Positions 25,007-34,644 of a DNA stretch of 64,000 bases are shown in pieces. How positions within the stretch are numbered: position 1 is the first letter of the stretch; the number at the start of each line of letters is the position of its first letter. Both the position numbers and the translations under genes were made by a program. The DNA comes from Gordonia spumicola. GTDB lineage: Bacteria; Actinomycetota; Actinomycetes; Mycobacteriales; Mycobacteriaceae. Location: the NCBI RefSeq assembly GCF_009932475.1, contig NZ_BJOV01000002.1, positions 434,001 through 498,000 of the forward strand, given 5' to 3'. The notes beneath the pieces are model-generated. The model saw only the letters and a program-made list of their open reading frames with translations. It had not been told where the DNA came from and did not search any database.

Positions 25007-25768
25007 ATGTTCAACGCCGTCGGCGTTCCCCAGTCCATCCTGATCCTCGGCGGATCGTCCGAGATCGGCCTCGCCATCGCATCGGAGTTCCTCACCAAGG
25101 GCCCGATGCGGGTGGTCCTGGCGACTGTCCCGAACGATCCGGCCGCCGAGGCCGCCGTCGCACAGATGACCGACGCGGGCGCCTCGTCCGTCGAGCAGAT
25201 CGACTTCGACGCCCTCGCCACCGACTCGCACCGCGACGTCATCGAGAAGGCGTGGGCGAACGGCGACATCGACGTGGCGATCGTCGCGTTCGGCATCCAG
25301 GGCGACGACGAGCAGGCCTGGCAGGACCAGAAGCTGGCCGTCCTCGAAGCGAACATCAACTACACGGCGGCCGTGTCGGTCGGTGTGCTCCTCGGCGAGA
25401 AGATGCGCCAGCAGGGCCACGGTCAGATCATCGCGATGAGCTCGGTCGCGGGCGAGCGCGTCCGCCGCTCCAACTTCGTGTACGGCTCCACCAAGGCCGG
25501 CCTCGACGGCTTCTACCTCGGTCTCGGCGACGCGCTGCGTCCCGAGGGTGTCCGAGTCCTCGTGATCCGTCCCGGCCAGGTCCGCACCCGACTGTCGGCG
25601 CACGTCGCCGAGGCCCCGCTGACGGTCAACAAGGAGGACGTGGGACGTCTCGCGGTCGCCGCCGTCGACAAGGGCAAGGAGATCGTCTGGGTTCCGGGCC
25701 CGTTCCGGTTCATCATGATGGCGCTGCGCCACATCCCGCGCCCGGTGTTCCGCAAGCTCCCCATCTAG
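25007..25768 (+). CDS. dprE2: Decaprenylphosphoryl-2-keto-ribose reductase DprE2
   Basis: The 253-residue short-chain dehydrogenase has the nucleotide motif [11 protein letters not shown] and the catalytic Ser in [12 protein letters not shown], with Tyr and Lys in [17 protein letters not shown]. The C-terminus [10 protein letters not shown] matches the family end. It reduces the keto intermediate made by DprE1 to decaprenylphosphoryl-arabinose. ATG 25007 matches the start of homologues ([10 protein letters not shown]); a GTG three codons earlier is an alternative. It lies 34 bp after dprE1 and 4 bp before aftA. Confidence 0.96.
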   Translation: MFNAVGVPQSILILGGSSEIGLAIASEFLTKGPMRVVLATVPNDPAAEAAVAQMTDAGASSVEQIDFDALATDSHRDVIEKAWANGDIDVAIVAFGIQGDDEQAWQDQKLAVLEANINYTAAVSVGVLLGEKMRQQGHGQIIAMSSVAGERVRRSNFVYGSTKAGLDGFYLGLGDALRPEGVRVLVIRPGQVRTRLSAHVAEAPLTVNKEDVGRLAVAAVDKGKEIVWVPGPFRFIMMALRHIPRPVFRKLPI

Positions 25769-25772
25769 TCGC

Positions 25773-27713
25773 GTGGCAACGGCTGCCCCCATGCTGAAGA
25801 ACCGCCGCCTGCGCGACGTCGTCGAACTCGGCGGGGCGGCCGTCCTCGCGGCGATCGTCGCGTACATCGGTCTCAAGGTGATCGGGGCCGTGGGTTGGCC
25901 CGCGTTCAACACGTCGAACGTGACGCGGGCGCTCACGACACTCGGGCAAGGCGTCACCGTCGTCCTGGCCGCGGTCGCCGTCGTCGCCTACCGGTACGGG
26001 CGGTCGCCGCTGGTCACGTCGCTGCTGTCGTCAGTGTCGTCGGCCCTGCTGGTGACGGTGACGCTCGGCATGCCGTTGGGTGCGAGCAAGCTGTACCTCG
26101 GCGGTCTGTCCGTCGACCAGCAGTTCCGCACCGAGTACCTGACGCGGTTGACGGACAGTCCGTCGCTCGCCGACATGACGTACCACGGGCTGCCGCCGTA
26201 CTACCCGGCATCGTGGTTCTGGTTCGGCGGACGTTTCGCGAGCCTCACCGGACTCCCCGGGTGGGAGGCGTACAAACCGTGGGCGATCCTGTCGCTCGCC
26301 GTCGCCGCGGCCCTGGGCACCGCGCTCTGGAACCGGATGGTCGGCGTCGGCGTCGGAACCGCCGTCGGCCTCGCGACGACCGCCGTCACCATCGTGTACG
26401 CGTCCCCGGAGCCGTATTCGGCGACGTTGATCCTCGTCGGCGTCCCGATGATGGTCGTCGCCGCATCGGCGATCCGCGGTCGCGGACGACTCGCCGACGG
26501 GCCGTCGCCCATCGGCGGGACGAGTTGGCTCGCGGTGGTCGCGGTCGGCCTGTTCCTCGGCGTCTCCGCGACCGTCTACACGCTGTACACGGCGCTGTTC
26601 GCCGGAACTGTCGTGCTGATCGCGATCGGCTGCCTGATCCAGGCGTTCCTCGCCGGCCGCAATCGTGCCGCCGACTTCTCGTCGGACACGCGCGCCGTGC
26701 ACCTCGCGGTGATCGCCCGGCTGGGAGCCGTCACCGTGGTCGCCGGGCTCGTCGCCCTGCTCACCTGGGCCCCCTACCTGGTCAAGCGCCTCTCGACGAC
26801 CGCGCCCGCCTCCGGCAACGCCGAGCACTATCTCCCCGACGACGGCGCCATCGTCGGTCTCCCGATGTTCCAGGTGAGCCTGATCGGCGTCCTCACCATG
26901 ATCGGCCTCGTCTGGGTGCTGCTGCGGGCCCGCCAGAGGACCATCGCGGCCGCCTTCGGCTACACGCTCATCGGCGTCCTCGGCCTCACCGGCCTGTCAC
27001 TGGCGTTGACGGCCGTCGGCACCACCCTGTTGTCGTTCCGGTTGCAGCCGGTCACGGCCGTCGTGCTCGCGGCGGGCGGGGTGTTCGGCGTCGTCGAGCT
27101 GTCGCGGCTCGCGGTGAAGCGTTTCGGCGACGTCCGGACGGTCATCGGCGTCCTCGCAGCCGTCGTCGCGATCGCGTTCACTCAAGCGATCCCGTCGCAC
27201 CTGTCGGGCGAGATCACCACCGCGTACACCGACACCGACGGCTACGGGAAGCGCGCCGATCAGCATCCGGCTGGCGCGGAGAGCTACTACCCGGAGATCC
27301 ACCGACTCATCCGGGAGCAGACCGGACGCCCCGCGAACCAGAACGTTGTGCTGACCGCCGACTTCGGGTTCCTGTCGATCTACCCGTACTGGGGTTTCCA
27401 GGGTTTGACGTCCCACTACGCGAACCCGCTCGCCGAGTTCGACAAGCGCGCCGCCGCCATCGAGGCGTGGTCCACGGCGACGACACCATCCGATCTGATG
27501 ACGAAGATGTCGGCGACACCGTGGCGCAAACCCGACGTCTTCCTGTTCCGGTACAGCCCGGACGGCTACACGCTGCGGCTGGCGAAGGACGTGTTCCCGA
27601 ACGATCCGAACGTGAGCCGCTACACCGTCACGTTCTCCCCCGCCGTGTTCGCCGATCCGGCGTTCACCGTCACCGAGGTCGGGCCGTTCGTGCTCGTCGT
27701 CCGGAAGGCGTGA
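25773..27713 (+). CDS. aftA: Galactan 5-O-arabinofuranosyltransferase AftA
   Basis: This 646-residue GT-C membrane enzyme has about eleven to thirteen predicted membrane helices and a C-terminal extracytoplasmic domain (from about residue 475). The first-loop acidic residues lie around SVDQQFRTEYLTRLTDSPSL, consistent with a metal/sugar site in GT-C enzymes. It adds the first arabinofuranose to the galactan, using decaprenylphosphoryl-arabinose from DprE1/DprE2. The GTG start at 25773 is 4 bp after the dprE2 stop. The gene order is the same as Rv3790-Rv3792. Confidence 0.93.
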   Translation: MATAAPMLKNRRLRDVVELGGAAVLAAIVAYIGLKVIGAVGWPAFNTSNVTRALTTLGQGVTVVLAAVAVVAYRYGRSPLVTSLLSSVSSALLVTVTLGMPLGASKLYLGGLSVDQQFRTEYLTRLTDSPSLADMTYHGLPPYYPASWFWFGGRFASLTGLPGWEAYKPWAILSLAVAAALGTALWNRMVGVGVGTAVGLATTAVTIVYASPEPYSATLILVGVPMMVVAASAIRGRGRLADGPSPIGGTSWLAVVAVGLFLGVSATVYTLYTALFAGTVVLIAIGCLIQAFLAGRNRAADFSSDTRAVHLAVIARLGAVTVVAGLVALLTWAPYLVKRLSTTAPASGNAEHYLPDDGAIVGLPMFQVSLIGVLTMIGLVWVLLRARQRTIAAAFGYTLIGVLGLTGLSLALTAVGTTLLSFRLQPVTAVVLAAGGVFGVVELSRLAVKRFGDVRTVIGVLAAVVAIAFTQAIPSHLSGEITTAYTDTDGYGKRADQHPAGAESYYPEIHRLIREQTGRPANQNVVLTADFGFLSIYPYWGFQGLTSHYANPLAEFDKRAAAIEAWSTATTPSDLMTKMSATPWRKPDVFLFRYSPDGYTLRLAKDVFPNDPNVSRYTVTFSPAVFADPAFTVTEVGPFVLVVRKA

Positions 27714-27718
27714 GTCCG

Positions 27719-28462
27719 ATGGGCCTCGACGTCACAACGATCGCGAACGGTTCGACGAGGACGCATTTCGTGTCGACGTCGACGGTCAACTGGGTGATCC
27801 TGCAGGACGACCGGGGCGTCACGTTGATCGACGGCGGCTACCCGGGGCACGCGGACGCCGTCGTCGAATCGTTACGACGAGTCGGCAGTGCGCCCGAAGA
27901 GATCCGCGGCGCGGTGCTCACACACGCGCACGTCGATCACATCGGCGGGCTGGCACGGCTCCGACGTCGGCATTCGTTCGACGTCTTCGCCGACCCCGAG
28001 GAAGTCGGACACGCGCGGCGCGACTACCTGGAGCAGGCGGCGCCGCTCGACATCGCTCGCATCGCCTACCGTCCACGAGTGATGCGGTGGCTGGCGGAGA
28101 TCATCCCGCTCGGCGCCCTCGACAAGAACGGCGTCGCCGACGCTCTGCCGCTGCACGACCCGGGTGCGCTGCCCGGTTCGCCAGTCGCCGTCCCGACGCA
28201 CGGTCACACGCACGGGCACAGCGCCTACGTCGTGGGCGGCGGTGAGGTCGTCGTCACCGGCGACGCCCTGGTCAGCGGCCACATGATCTCGTCTCGCCTC
28301 GGGCCGCAGTGCCTGGATCACGTGTTCACGCACGACATCCCCGCCAACGAAGCGGCAGTCTCCTCACTCGCAGCCCTCGACGCGACAGTCGTCCTGCCCG
28401 GTCACGGCCCCCTTCTCCGCGGCCGCCTCTCCACGTTCGTGGACCAAGCCCTCCCCCACTGA
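27719..28462 (+). CDS. MBL-fold metallo-hydrolase
   Basis: This 247-residue metallo-beta-lactamase-fold protein has the binuclear metal motif LTHAHVDHIGGL at about residues 60-71. The third His is in PTHGHTHGHSAY, the bridging Asp in VVTGDALVSGHM and the last His in VLPGHGPLL. It is a soluble hydrolase with unknown substrate. ATG 27719 is chosen; a GTG at 27710 overlapping the aftA stop is an alternative. Tight linkage to aftA suggests co-transcription. This gene is not part of the standard mycobacterial arabinan operon, so its link to the pathway is uncertain. Confidence 0.82.
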   Translation: MGLDVTTIANGSTRTHFVSTSTVNWVILQDDRGVTLIDGGYPGHADAVVESLRRVGSAPEEIRGAVLTHAHVDHIGGLARLRRRHSFDVFADPEEVGHARRDYLEQAAPLDIARIAYRPRVMRWLAEIIPLGALDKNGVADALPLHDPGALPGSPVAVPTHGHTHGHSAYVVGGGEVVVTGDALVSGHMISSRLGPQCLDHVFTHDIPANEAAVSSLAALDATVVLPGHGPLLRGRLSTFVDQALPH

Positions 28463-28511
28463 TCTGATCGGGCCGGCCCCAAGGAGCCGTGTCGAAGTCC
28501 CCCAACGCAAA

Positions 28512-28570
28512 GTTCCCCGAATCCAGCGGTCCGGCCGGGAAACCCGGCCGAACCCTCAGATTCGGGGAAC
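28512..28570. terminator. Nested hairpin between convergent genes
   Basis: Perfect outer arms GTTCCCCGAATC (28512-28523) and GATTCGGGGAAC (28559-28570) enclose an inner perfect hairpin CGGCCGGG-aaa-CCCGGCCG. It is probably a bidirectional terminator for the hydrolase and rhlE. The stem-in-stem form without a U-tract is unusual. Confidence 0.6.
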
Positions 28571-28581
28571 CTTAGACGATG

Positions 28582-30030
28582 TCAGTGCGCGGAGGGGGCT
28601 CCGGCAGGACGACGCGCGCTGCGACGACGACGCGGAGCGGCGCTGTCGGTGCGTTCCGTCCGCTCGGTGCGGCGGGCTGCGGGGGCGTGCTCACGCGACG
28701 ACTGCTCGCCGCGACCCGAGCCCTGACGCTGACCGTGACCCTGCGGCTGGCCCGAACCGCCGCGGCGACCGCGGCCCGCTCCGCGCGAGCCGCGTCCCTG
28801 GCCGGTGCGGGGCTGGCCCTGACGCTGCTGTGCGGCGGGGGCCGGAGTCGGGAGGTGGCGCAGCGGCGCACGCTCGCCGACGAGCGCTGCGACCTCCGGC
28901 GAGCCCGCCGTCACCTGCTGGCCCGGGACCTTGATGGCCGCCTTCTGCAGCATCTTGCGCAGATCTCCCCACTGCTCGGGCAGGCAGATCGTGACGACGT
29001 CGCCGGACGAGCCCGCACGCGCGGTACGGCCCGAGCGGTGCAGGTACGCCTTGTGCTCGGCGGGCGGATCGACGTGGACGACGAGCTCGACGCCGTCGAC
29101 GTGCACACCGCGCGCCGCGACGTCGGTCGCAACGAGGACCTTGGCGCCGTCGGGCGCCGCGAACGACGCCAGGTTGCGGTCCCGCTGCGCCTGCGACAGG
29201 TTGCCGTGCAGGTCGACGGCGGGGATGCCGTCGGCTGTCAGCTTCTTGGCGAGCTTCTTCGCCTGGTGCTTGGTGCGGGTGAACAGGATGCGGCGGCCGG
29301 TGCCGGACGCGAGCTCGCGGACCAGTTCGGTCTTCTCCGCGGTGGAGCCGACGCGGAACACGTGATGGGTCATCTGGGCGACGGGCGACGTCGCATCCTC
29401 GAGCGAGTGCGTGACGGGCTTGTTCAGGAAACGCTTGACCAGCTTGTCGACGCCGTTGTCCAGAGTCGCCGAGAACAGCATGCGCATGCCGCCCTGCGGG
29501 GTGGCCGCGAGCAGCCGGGTGACGACGGGCAGGAAGCCCAGGTCCGCCATGTGATCCGCCTCGTCGAGGACGGTGATCTGCACGTCATCGAGGGAGACGA
29601 TCCGCTGCTTCATCAGGTCTTCGAGACGGCCGGGGCAGGCGACGACGATGTCGGCGCCCGCGCCGAGTGCGCGTTCCTGTCGGGCCTGCTTCACACCGCC
29701 GAAGACGGTGGTCACGCGGAGTCCGACGACGTCGGCGAGCGGTTCGATCTGTGTGGCGATCTGGGTCGCGAGTTCACGGGTCGGCGCGAGGACGAGCCCG
29801 GTGGGTCGGCCGGGGCGACGCTTGACGCCGGCCTCGGCGAGCCGGGTGACGAGCGGAACGGAGAACGCGACCGTCTTTCCGGAGCCGGTCTTGCCGCGTC
29901 CGAGGACGTCACGGCCCGCGAGGGTGTCGGGGAGCGTGTGCTCCTGGATCGGGAACGGCGACGTCTTGCCGTCTGCGGCGAGGGCGTCGGCGATGGGTGT
30001 GGGCACGCCGAGATCAGCGAACGTGGTCAT
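28582..30030 (-). CDS. rhlE: DEAD-box RNA helicase RhlE-like
   Basis: The 482-residue protein has all DEAD-box motifs: Q motif FPIQEHTLP, motif I GKTGSGKT, Ia APTRELATQ, II VLDEADHM (DEAD), III FSATL, V ATDVAARGVHVDG and VI HRSGRTARAG. The last 90 residues are an RG/RQ-rich disordered tail, which in such helicases binds RNA or ribonucleoprotein partners. It is involved in RNA unwinding, ribosome assembly or RNA decay. The ATG at 30030 follows AAAGG by 8 nt. It is transcribed alone and has a long upstream non-coding stretch. Confidence 0.92.
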   Translation of the reverse strand: MTTFADLGVPTPIADALAADGKTSPFPIQEHTLPDTLAGRDVLGRGKTGSGKTVAFSVPLVTRLAEAGVKRRPGRPTGLVLAPTRELATQIATQIEPLADVVGLRVTTVFGGVKQARQERALGAGADIVVACPGRLEDLMKQRIVSLDDVQITVLDEADHMADLGFLPVVTRLLAATPQGGMRMLFSATLDNGVDKLVKRFLNKPVTHSLEDATSPVAQMTHHVFRVGSTAEKTELVRELASGTGRRILFTRTKHQAKKLAKKLTADGIPAVDLHGNLSQAQRDRNLASFAAPDGAKVLVATDVAARGVHVDGVELVVHVDPPAEHKAYLHRSGRTARAGSSGDVVTICLPEQWGDLRKMLQKAAIKVPGQQVTAGSPEVAALVGERAPLRHLPTPAPAAQQRQGQPRTGQGRGSRGAGRGRRGGSGQPQGHGQRQGSGRGEQSSREHAPAARRTERTERTDSAAPRRRRSARRPAGAPSAH

Positions 30031-30267
30031 GAGAGCAGCCTTTACTGGCAGGGATCACGGCACGACAGAACTCTGCCGATGTGATCGGTGGCGAAACGCG
30101 CGAAACGGCGTGTCGGTTCGCCGTATGAATTCGACGCACCCGCGATGAGGATCGGGGTCTGCGTGGAGCGTTCTACGACGCACGGCGCGGCGCGCCGAAT
30201 GTGACCAGTCTACGCGACGATCGCCAAACCGGCCCCATTCGTAGGATGAATGCGACGCGCGACACAG
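30031..30267. other. Long spacer upstream of rhlE
   Basis: 237 bp without a gene separate rhlE from aroQ. The stretch may hold a long 5' leader of the rhlE message, but I see no clear terminator, riboswitch or strong hairpin in it. Confidence 0.35.
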
Positions 30268-30711
30268 CTAACCGCGGGCGAGCGCGGCGGCGCGGCGGAC
30301 GGCGTACTCGTAGCCCGCGATGCCGAAGCCCGCGATCACACCCGCGGCGATCGGCGAGATGTACGAGTGATGGCGGAACGCCTCGCGGGCGTGCACATTG
30401 CTGATGTGGATCTCGACGATCGGCACTTCGGGGATGACGAGGGCGTCGGCGAGCGCCACCGAGGTGTGCGTCCACCCGCCCGGATTGATGACGATCGCAC
30501 CGACCTCACCGCGAGCGGCGTGGATCGCGTCGATCATGTCGCCCTCGTGGTTCGTCTGGAACGCACGCAGCCCGAAGCCCTCGTCGGACGCCGCGCGCTC
30601 GGCGAGCGCGACGACGTCGTCCAACGTGTCCGAGCCGTAGACGTCCGGCTGACGCGTGCCGAGCGTGTTCAGGTTCGGGCCGTTGAGCAGCAGGATCGGC
30701 AATGCGGTCAT
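30268..30711 (-). CDS. aroQ: Type II 3-dehydroquinate dehydratase
   Basis: The 147-residue small dodecameric dehydratase of the shikimate pathway has the family start LLLNGPNLNTLGTRQPDVYG, the flexible-loop Arg and Tyr residues, FQTNHEGDMIDAIHAA, NPGGWTHTSVAL and the catalytic His in EIHISNVHAREAFRHHS. It converts 3-dehydroquinate to 3-dehydroshikimate. The ATG at 30711 lies 7 nt after TATGGT, a leaderless layout. It stands apart from other aro genes, which is uncommon but not rare in actinobacteria. Confidence 0.95.
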   Translation of the reverse strand: MTALPILLLNGPNLNTLGTRQPDVYGSDTLDDVVALAERAASDEGFGLRAFQTNHEGDMIDAIHAARGEVGAIVINPGGWTHTSVALADALVIPEVPIVEIHISNVHAREAFRHHSYISPIAAGVIAGFGIAGYEYAVRRAAALARG

Positions 30712-30750
30712 GGCGTCAACCATACTGCGTGAGCCGCACTGGGTCCGCGG

Positions 30751-31149
30751 TCACGAGACCGCGGCTCGCAGCGCGTCGGCGATCAGCGCGGGCAGCGCGG
30801 CCGACGTCTCCGTCTCCCTGGCGATGTTGACGTACGTGATGTCGACGTCGCAGACCGGCGCCGCGTCGCACGACATCGCGTAGTGCAGCACGAAACTGGA
30901 TCGTCCGACGTGCGAGCATGTCGCGTCCACGTCGATCACCTCGTCGAAGTGCGTCGGCTTGCGGAAGGCGATCTCGGCTTTGACGAGCGACGGGTCGAAG
31001 CCGATCGCTCCGAGATCGGTGAACCGGTGCCCGAGAGCGCGTAGGAACTCGGTCATCGCGACGTCGGCGATCTCCAGATAGCGCGCATTGAACAGGAAGC
31101 CCTGCGCGTCGGTCTCGTGGTAACGGATCTGATGGCGGTAAACGTGCAC
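30751..31149 (-). CDS. Acyl-CoA thioesterase (4HBT hot-dog fold)
   Basis: The 132-residue protein begins VHVYRHQIRYHETDAQGFLF, with the catalytic Asp of the 4-hydroxybenzoyl-CoA thioesterase family in ETDAQGFLFNARYLE. It is of typical single hot-dog length. It hydrolyses acyl-CoA thioesters; the substrate is not evident. The GTG at 31149 is the only start compatible with the family N-terminus. It is divergent from embC, with only 19 bp between the two start codons, so its ribosome site and promoter must overlap the embC start. Confidence 0.85.
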   Translation of the reverse strand: MHVYRHQIRYHETDAQGFLFNARYLEIADVAMTEFLRALGHRFTDLGAIGFDPSLVKAEIAFRKPTHFDEVIDVDATCSHVGRSSFVLHYAMSCDAAPVCDVDITYVNIARETETSAALPALIADALRAAVS

Positions 31150-31154
31150 CCCTA

Positions 31155-31160
31155 TAGGAT
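31155..31160 (+). promoter_or_regulatory. -10 element for leaderless embC
   Basis: TAGGAT fits TANNNT and lies 8 nt before the embC GTG. It also overlaps the region needed to start the divergent thioesterase gene. Confidence 0.5.
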
Positions 31161-31168
31161 GACCACCT

Positions 31169-34100
31169 GTGCCAGCCTTCACCGTCCATAGAGCCCAGAT
31201 AGTCGCCGTCGTCACCGGCCTGCTGGGCCTGGTGTTGGCGTTGGCGACTCCCCTGCTTCCGGTGAAGCAGACCGTGTCCGAGATCAGCTGGCCGCAGAAC
31301 GGCTCCGTGAATTCGGTGTCGGCTCCCCTGATGTCGTACGTGCCGATCGACTTCACCGCGAGCGTCCCGTGCTCGGCGGTGAAGTCCCTGCCCGCCGACA
31401 AGTCGGTGCTGTTGGAGACGACGGCGCCGTCGGCGGCCAAGTCGACGCAGCGCGGGCTCGTCGTCCGTGTGACGGGCGAACAGGCGACGCCCACGGCCAA
31501 GCGCAGCGTCGAGGTGATCAACCGGAACATCCCGCTGGTGTCGGCGCCGCTCTCGGACGTCCTGTCGTCGGCGTGCACGAGCATCGACGTCCACGCGACG
31601 TCGGACGCGGTGACCGCCGAGTTCGTCGGCCTCACCGGCACCGACGGATCACCGCGTCAGGGCACCACCGTCGACACCCCCGGCGGCGACCAGCGACCGC
31701 AACTGACCGGCCTGTACACGCAGCTCACCGGCCCCTCCGCAGCGCTCCCCGGACTCTCGGCGCACGTCGTCGTCGACTCCCGCTACTCGACCACGCCCAC
31801 CCCGCTGAAGTGGGCGGCGATCATCGTCGGCGTCCTCGCGATGCTGATCTCGCTGGCGGCGCTCGCCCGACTCGACTCGACGGACGGACGACGTCACCGC
31901 CGGTTCTTCCCGGCCCGCTGGTGGCGGCTCAACCCGCGCGACTACGTCGTCCTCGGACTGCTGCTGGTGTGGCATTTCATCGGCCCCAACACGTCCGACG
32001 ACGGGTACCTGCTGACCATGTCGCGGGTGGCTCAGGACAGCGACTACACGGCCAACTACTTCCGTTGGTACGGCGCTCCCGAAGCCCCGTTCGGGTGGTA
32101 CTACCAAGTGTTCGGGCTGCTCAGTCACGTGAGCGTCGCAAGCCCCTGGGTACGACTGCCCGCACTGGCGTGCGGGGTGATCTCGTGGCTGATCATCTCG
32201 CACGAGATCCTGCCGAGGCTCGGACGCGCGGCCATCACCCGCCCCGCCGTCGGGTGGACCGCGGCCGCCGTCTTCCTCGTCGCGTGGTTCCCGTTCAACA
32301 ACGGCCTGCGGCCCGAGCCGATCATCTGCCTCGGCGCGCTGCTCACCTGGTGCTCCGTCGAACGCGCGATCGCGACCGGTCGTCTGCTGCCCGCCGCCGT
32401 CGCGTGCGCCGCGGGCGCGTTCAGCATCGCGGCGGGTCCGACGGGTGTGCTGGCGATCGCGGCACTCGTCGCGGGCGCGCGACCCATGTTCTTGGCGCTG
32501 GTCAAGCGGGCTCGCGAGGTGCGCGCGCAGACCGGACGCGGCCTCGCCGTCGCCTATGCGAGCCTCCTTGCGCCCATCGCCGCGGCCGGAACGTTCGTGG
32601 TCTTCGTCGTCTTCTCCGGTCTCACGCTGACCGCGTTCTCCGAGGGTTCGACGATGAAGACCGACCTGGGCCCGTCCGCCCATTGGTACAACGAGATCGA
32701 CCGCTACTCGTCGCTGTTCGCGTTCTCCGCGGACGGTTCGATCGCGCGCCGGTTCGCCGTCGTCGCCATGTTCCTCGCGATGGCCGCGGCCGGGGCCGTG
32801 CTGATCCGCAAGTCCCGCATCCCCGGCACCGCGCTCGGACCGGCGCGGCGCATCGTCGGCATCACCTTCGGCTCCTTGCTGTTCCTGATGTTCACGCCGA
32901 CCAAGTGGACGCATCACTTCGGCGTCTTCGCCGGTCTGGCGGCCGCTCTGGCAGGCCTCGCCGCGATCGCGATGAGCGCGTCCGCGACGCACTCACGGCG
33001 TAATCGGACGGTCTTCACGGCTCTCGTCGTGTTCGTCACCGGTCTTGCGTTCACCGCGCCCAACTCGTTCTACTACGCGTCGGCGTGGGGAATGCCGTGG
33101 GCGACGGCCCAGGTCTCGTTCGGCCCGATCCAGCTGAGCCAGGCCTTCCTGTACGCGTCGCTCGCCCTGCTGCTGCTCGCCCTGTGGTTCCACTTCCGCG
33201 AACCCTTCGCCGGAACCGATCCCGTCGTCGACCGGCCCCGTACCGTTCGCCACCGGATCGGCGGATTCCTCGCCGCGACGCCGCTCGGGGTCGCCGCCGC
33301 TGTCGTCGCCGCCTTCCTGCTGGCGACGGCCGCGATGACCGGCGTCAAGCAGAGCCAGTCGTTCTCCGTCCCGCGGTCGAACCTCGAGGCCCTCGCCGGG
33401 AAGCCCTGCGGGATGGCCGACAAGGTGTGGGTCGAATCGGATCCGAGCCGCTTCCAGCTCGACCCCGTCGACCGCACCCTGCGCGACCCGCTACTCGGCC
33501 CGACGTCCCAGCCGGCGGGCAGCGATCACCCCGCGACGTCGGGCTTCTCGCCGACCGCGATCCCCGACGATCTGACGACGAAGGCCCCGGCGGGCACCCT
33601 CGGCGTCCTCGCGTGGAACGCCGGAGCCGACCCGGACACGCTGATCTCCAACAGCGGCGGCACCGGAGGCGGAACCACGCCGACCGCGGGCGTCAACGGT
33701 TCGTACGCCAAGCTCCCGTTCCAGCTCGACCCGGCGGTCACCCCGGTCGCGGGGAGCTACGCGAAGGACGAGCAGACTCCCGCGAATCTGACGTCGGGCT
33801 GGTATCGCATGCCCGCGGACTACAAGGACCACCCGCTGCTGACGTTCTCCGTCGCGGGCATCTTCGGGTCGGACGCCCTGCGGATCGAGTTCACGAACGA
33901 CCCCGTCAGCGCGTCGACCCACGACGCGGACCTGACGCCGTCCAGCGACATGACGATGATCGATCCCGGTCCGCGCCCGTCGTGGCGCAACGTCCGCATC
34001 GACACCCCGTCGTTGCCGACCGGAGTGACGGCGGTCCGCATCGTCGCCGACGACTCCAACCTGTCCGACGACCGGTTCATCGCCGTCACTCCGCCGCGAC

Positions 34101-34486
34101 TGCCCACCATGTCCACGTTGGAGGACGTCGTCGGCGACACCGACCCCGTCCACGTCGACTGGACGTCCGGGCTGGTGTTCCCGTGCCAGCGCCCGTACAA
34201 CTTCCACGCGGGCGTCGTCGAGATCCCCAAGTGGCGGGTCAAGCCCGGCGCCGATCTCTCGGCTGCGGTCAGCACCTGGCAGGGCTACTTCGGCGGCGGT
34301 CCGCTCGGCTGGATCGAGGTCTCGCAGCAGGCCGACACCATCGCCACCTACCTGCGCGGCGACATCGGTCGTGACTGGGGCGCGCTCGAGAAGTACACGC
34401 CGTTCGACGACGCCGTTCCCGCGACGATCGACCACAGCACCGCGACTCGCTCGGGTCTCTGGAGCCCTGCTCCCATCCGTCGCTGA
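31169..34486 (+). CDS. embC: Arabinosyltransferase EmbC
   Basis: The 1105-residue GT-C protein has an N-terminal membrane helix, an extracellular jelly-roll-like domain, about a dozen further helices (200-710) and a large C-terminal extracytoplasmic carbohydrate-binding region. The catalytic loop reads NTSDDGYLLTMSRVA, with Asp277-Asp278 and Met284 at the position of the ethambutol-linked Met306 of M. tuberculosis EmbB. In mycobacteria EmbC polymerises the arabinan of lipoarabinomannan. It is assigned EmbC from gene order and from APEAPFGWYY after the loop. It is separated from embA by an unrelated epimerase gene, unlike in M. tuberculosis. Confidence 0.92.
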   Translation: MPAFTVHRAQIVAVVTGLLGLVLALATPLLPVKQTVSEISWPQNGSVNSVSAPLMSYVPIDFTASVPCSAVKSLPADKSVLLETTAPSAAKSTQRGLVVRVTGEQATPTAKRSVEVINRNIPLVSAPLSDVLSSACTSIDVHATSDAVTAEFVGLTGTDGSPRQGTTVDTPGGDQRPQLTGLYTQLTGPSAALPGLSAHVVVDSRYSTTPTPLKWAAIIVGVLAMLISLAALARLDSTDGRRHRRFFPARWWRLNPRDYVVLGLLLVWHFIGPNTSDDGYLLTMSRVAQDSDYTANYFRWYGAPEAPFGWYYQVFGLLSHVSVASPWVRLPALACGVISWLIISHEILPRLGRAAITRPAVGWTAAAVFLVAWFPFNNGLRPEPIICLGALLTWCSVERAIATGRLLPAAVACAAGAFSIAAGPTGVLAIAALVAGARPMFLALVKRAREVRAQTGRGLAVAYASLLAPIAAAGTFVVFVVFSGLTLTAFSEGSTMKTDLGPSAHWYNEIDRYSSLFAFSADGSIARRFAVVAMFLAMAAAGAVLIRKSRIPGTALGPARRIVGITFGSLLFLMFTPTKWTHHFGVFAGLAAALAGLAAIAMSASATHSRRNRTVFTALVVFVTGLAFTAPNSFYYASAWGMPWATAQVSFGPIQLSQAFLYASLALLLLALWFHFREPFAGTDPVVDRPRTVRHRIGGFLAATPLGVAAAVVAAFLLATAAMTGVKQSQSFSVPRSNLEALAGKPCGMADKVWVESDPSRFQLDPVDRTLRDPLLGPTSQPAGSDHPATSGFSPTAIPDDLTTKAPAGTLGVLAWNAGADPDTLISNSGGTGGGTTPTAGVNGSYAKLPFQLDPAVTPVAGSYAKDEQTPANLTSGWYRMPADYKDHPLLTFSVAGIFGSDALRIEFTNDPVSASTHDADLTPSSDMTMIDPGPRPSWRNVRIDTPSLPTGVTAVRIVADDSNLSDDRFIAVTPPRLPTMSTLEDVVGDTDPVHVDWTSGLVFPCQRPYNFHAGVVEIPKWRVKPGADLSAAVSTWQGYFGGGPLGWIEVSQQADTIATYLRGDIGRDWGALEKYTPFDDAVPATIDHSTATRSGLWSPAPIRR

Positions 34487-34499
34487 CACCCGTTCGCCT

Positions 34500-34563
34500 A
34501 ACCGGTACCGCAGAGCCGGAGCATGCCTCGTCGGAGGACTGCTCCCGCTCTGCGGTGCCGGTT
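34500..34563. terminator. Long hairpin downstream of embC
   Basis: 24-nt arms (34500-34523 and 34540-34563) pair with two mismatches around a 16-nt loop; both begin or end with AACCGG. It lies 13 bp after the embC stop and could be a terminator, although it has no U-tract. Confidence 0.55.
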
Positions 34564-34644
34564 GCGCGGCGTTCCGTCGCTGTCGCGTTCGTGCCAGGAG
34601 GGGTTGGCAGAGACCGTTCCGTGACCTATGCTGATCCGAGCCCG

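Noticed and set aside
31649-32992. Long minus-strand frame opposite embC
   Set aside because: Arg/Gly/Asp-rich shadow of a clearly coding membrane protein.
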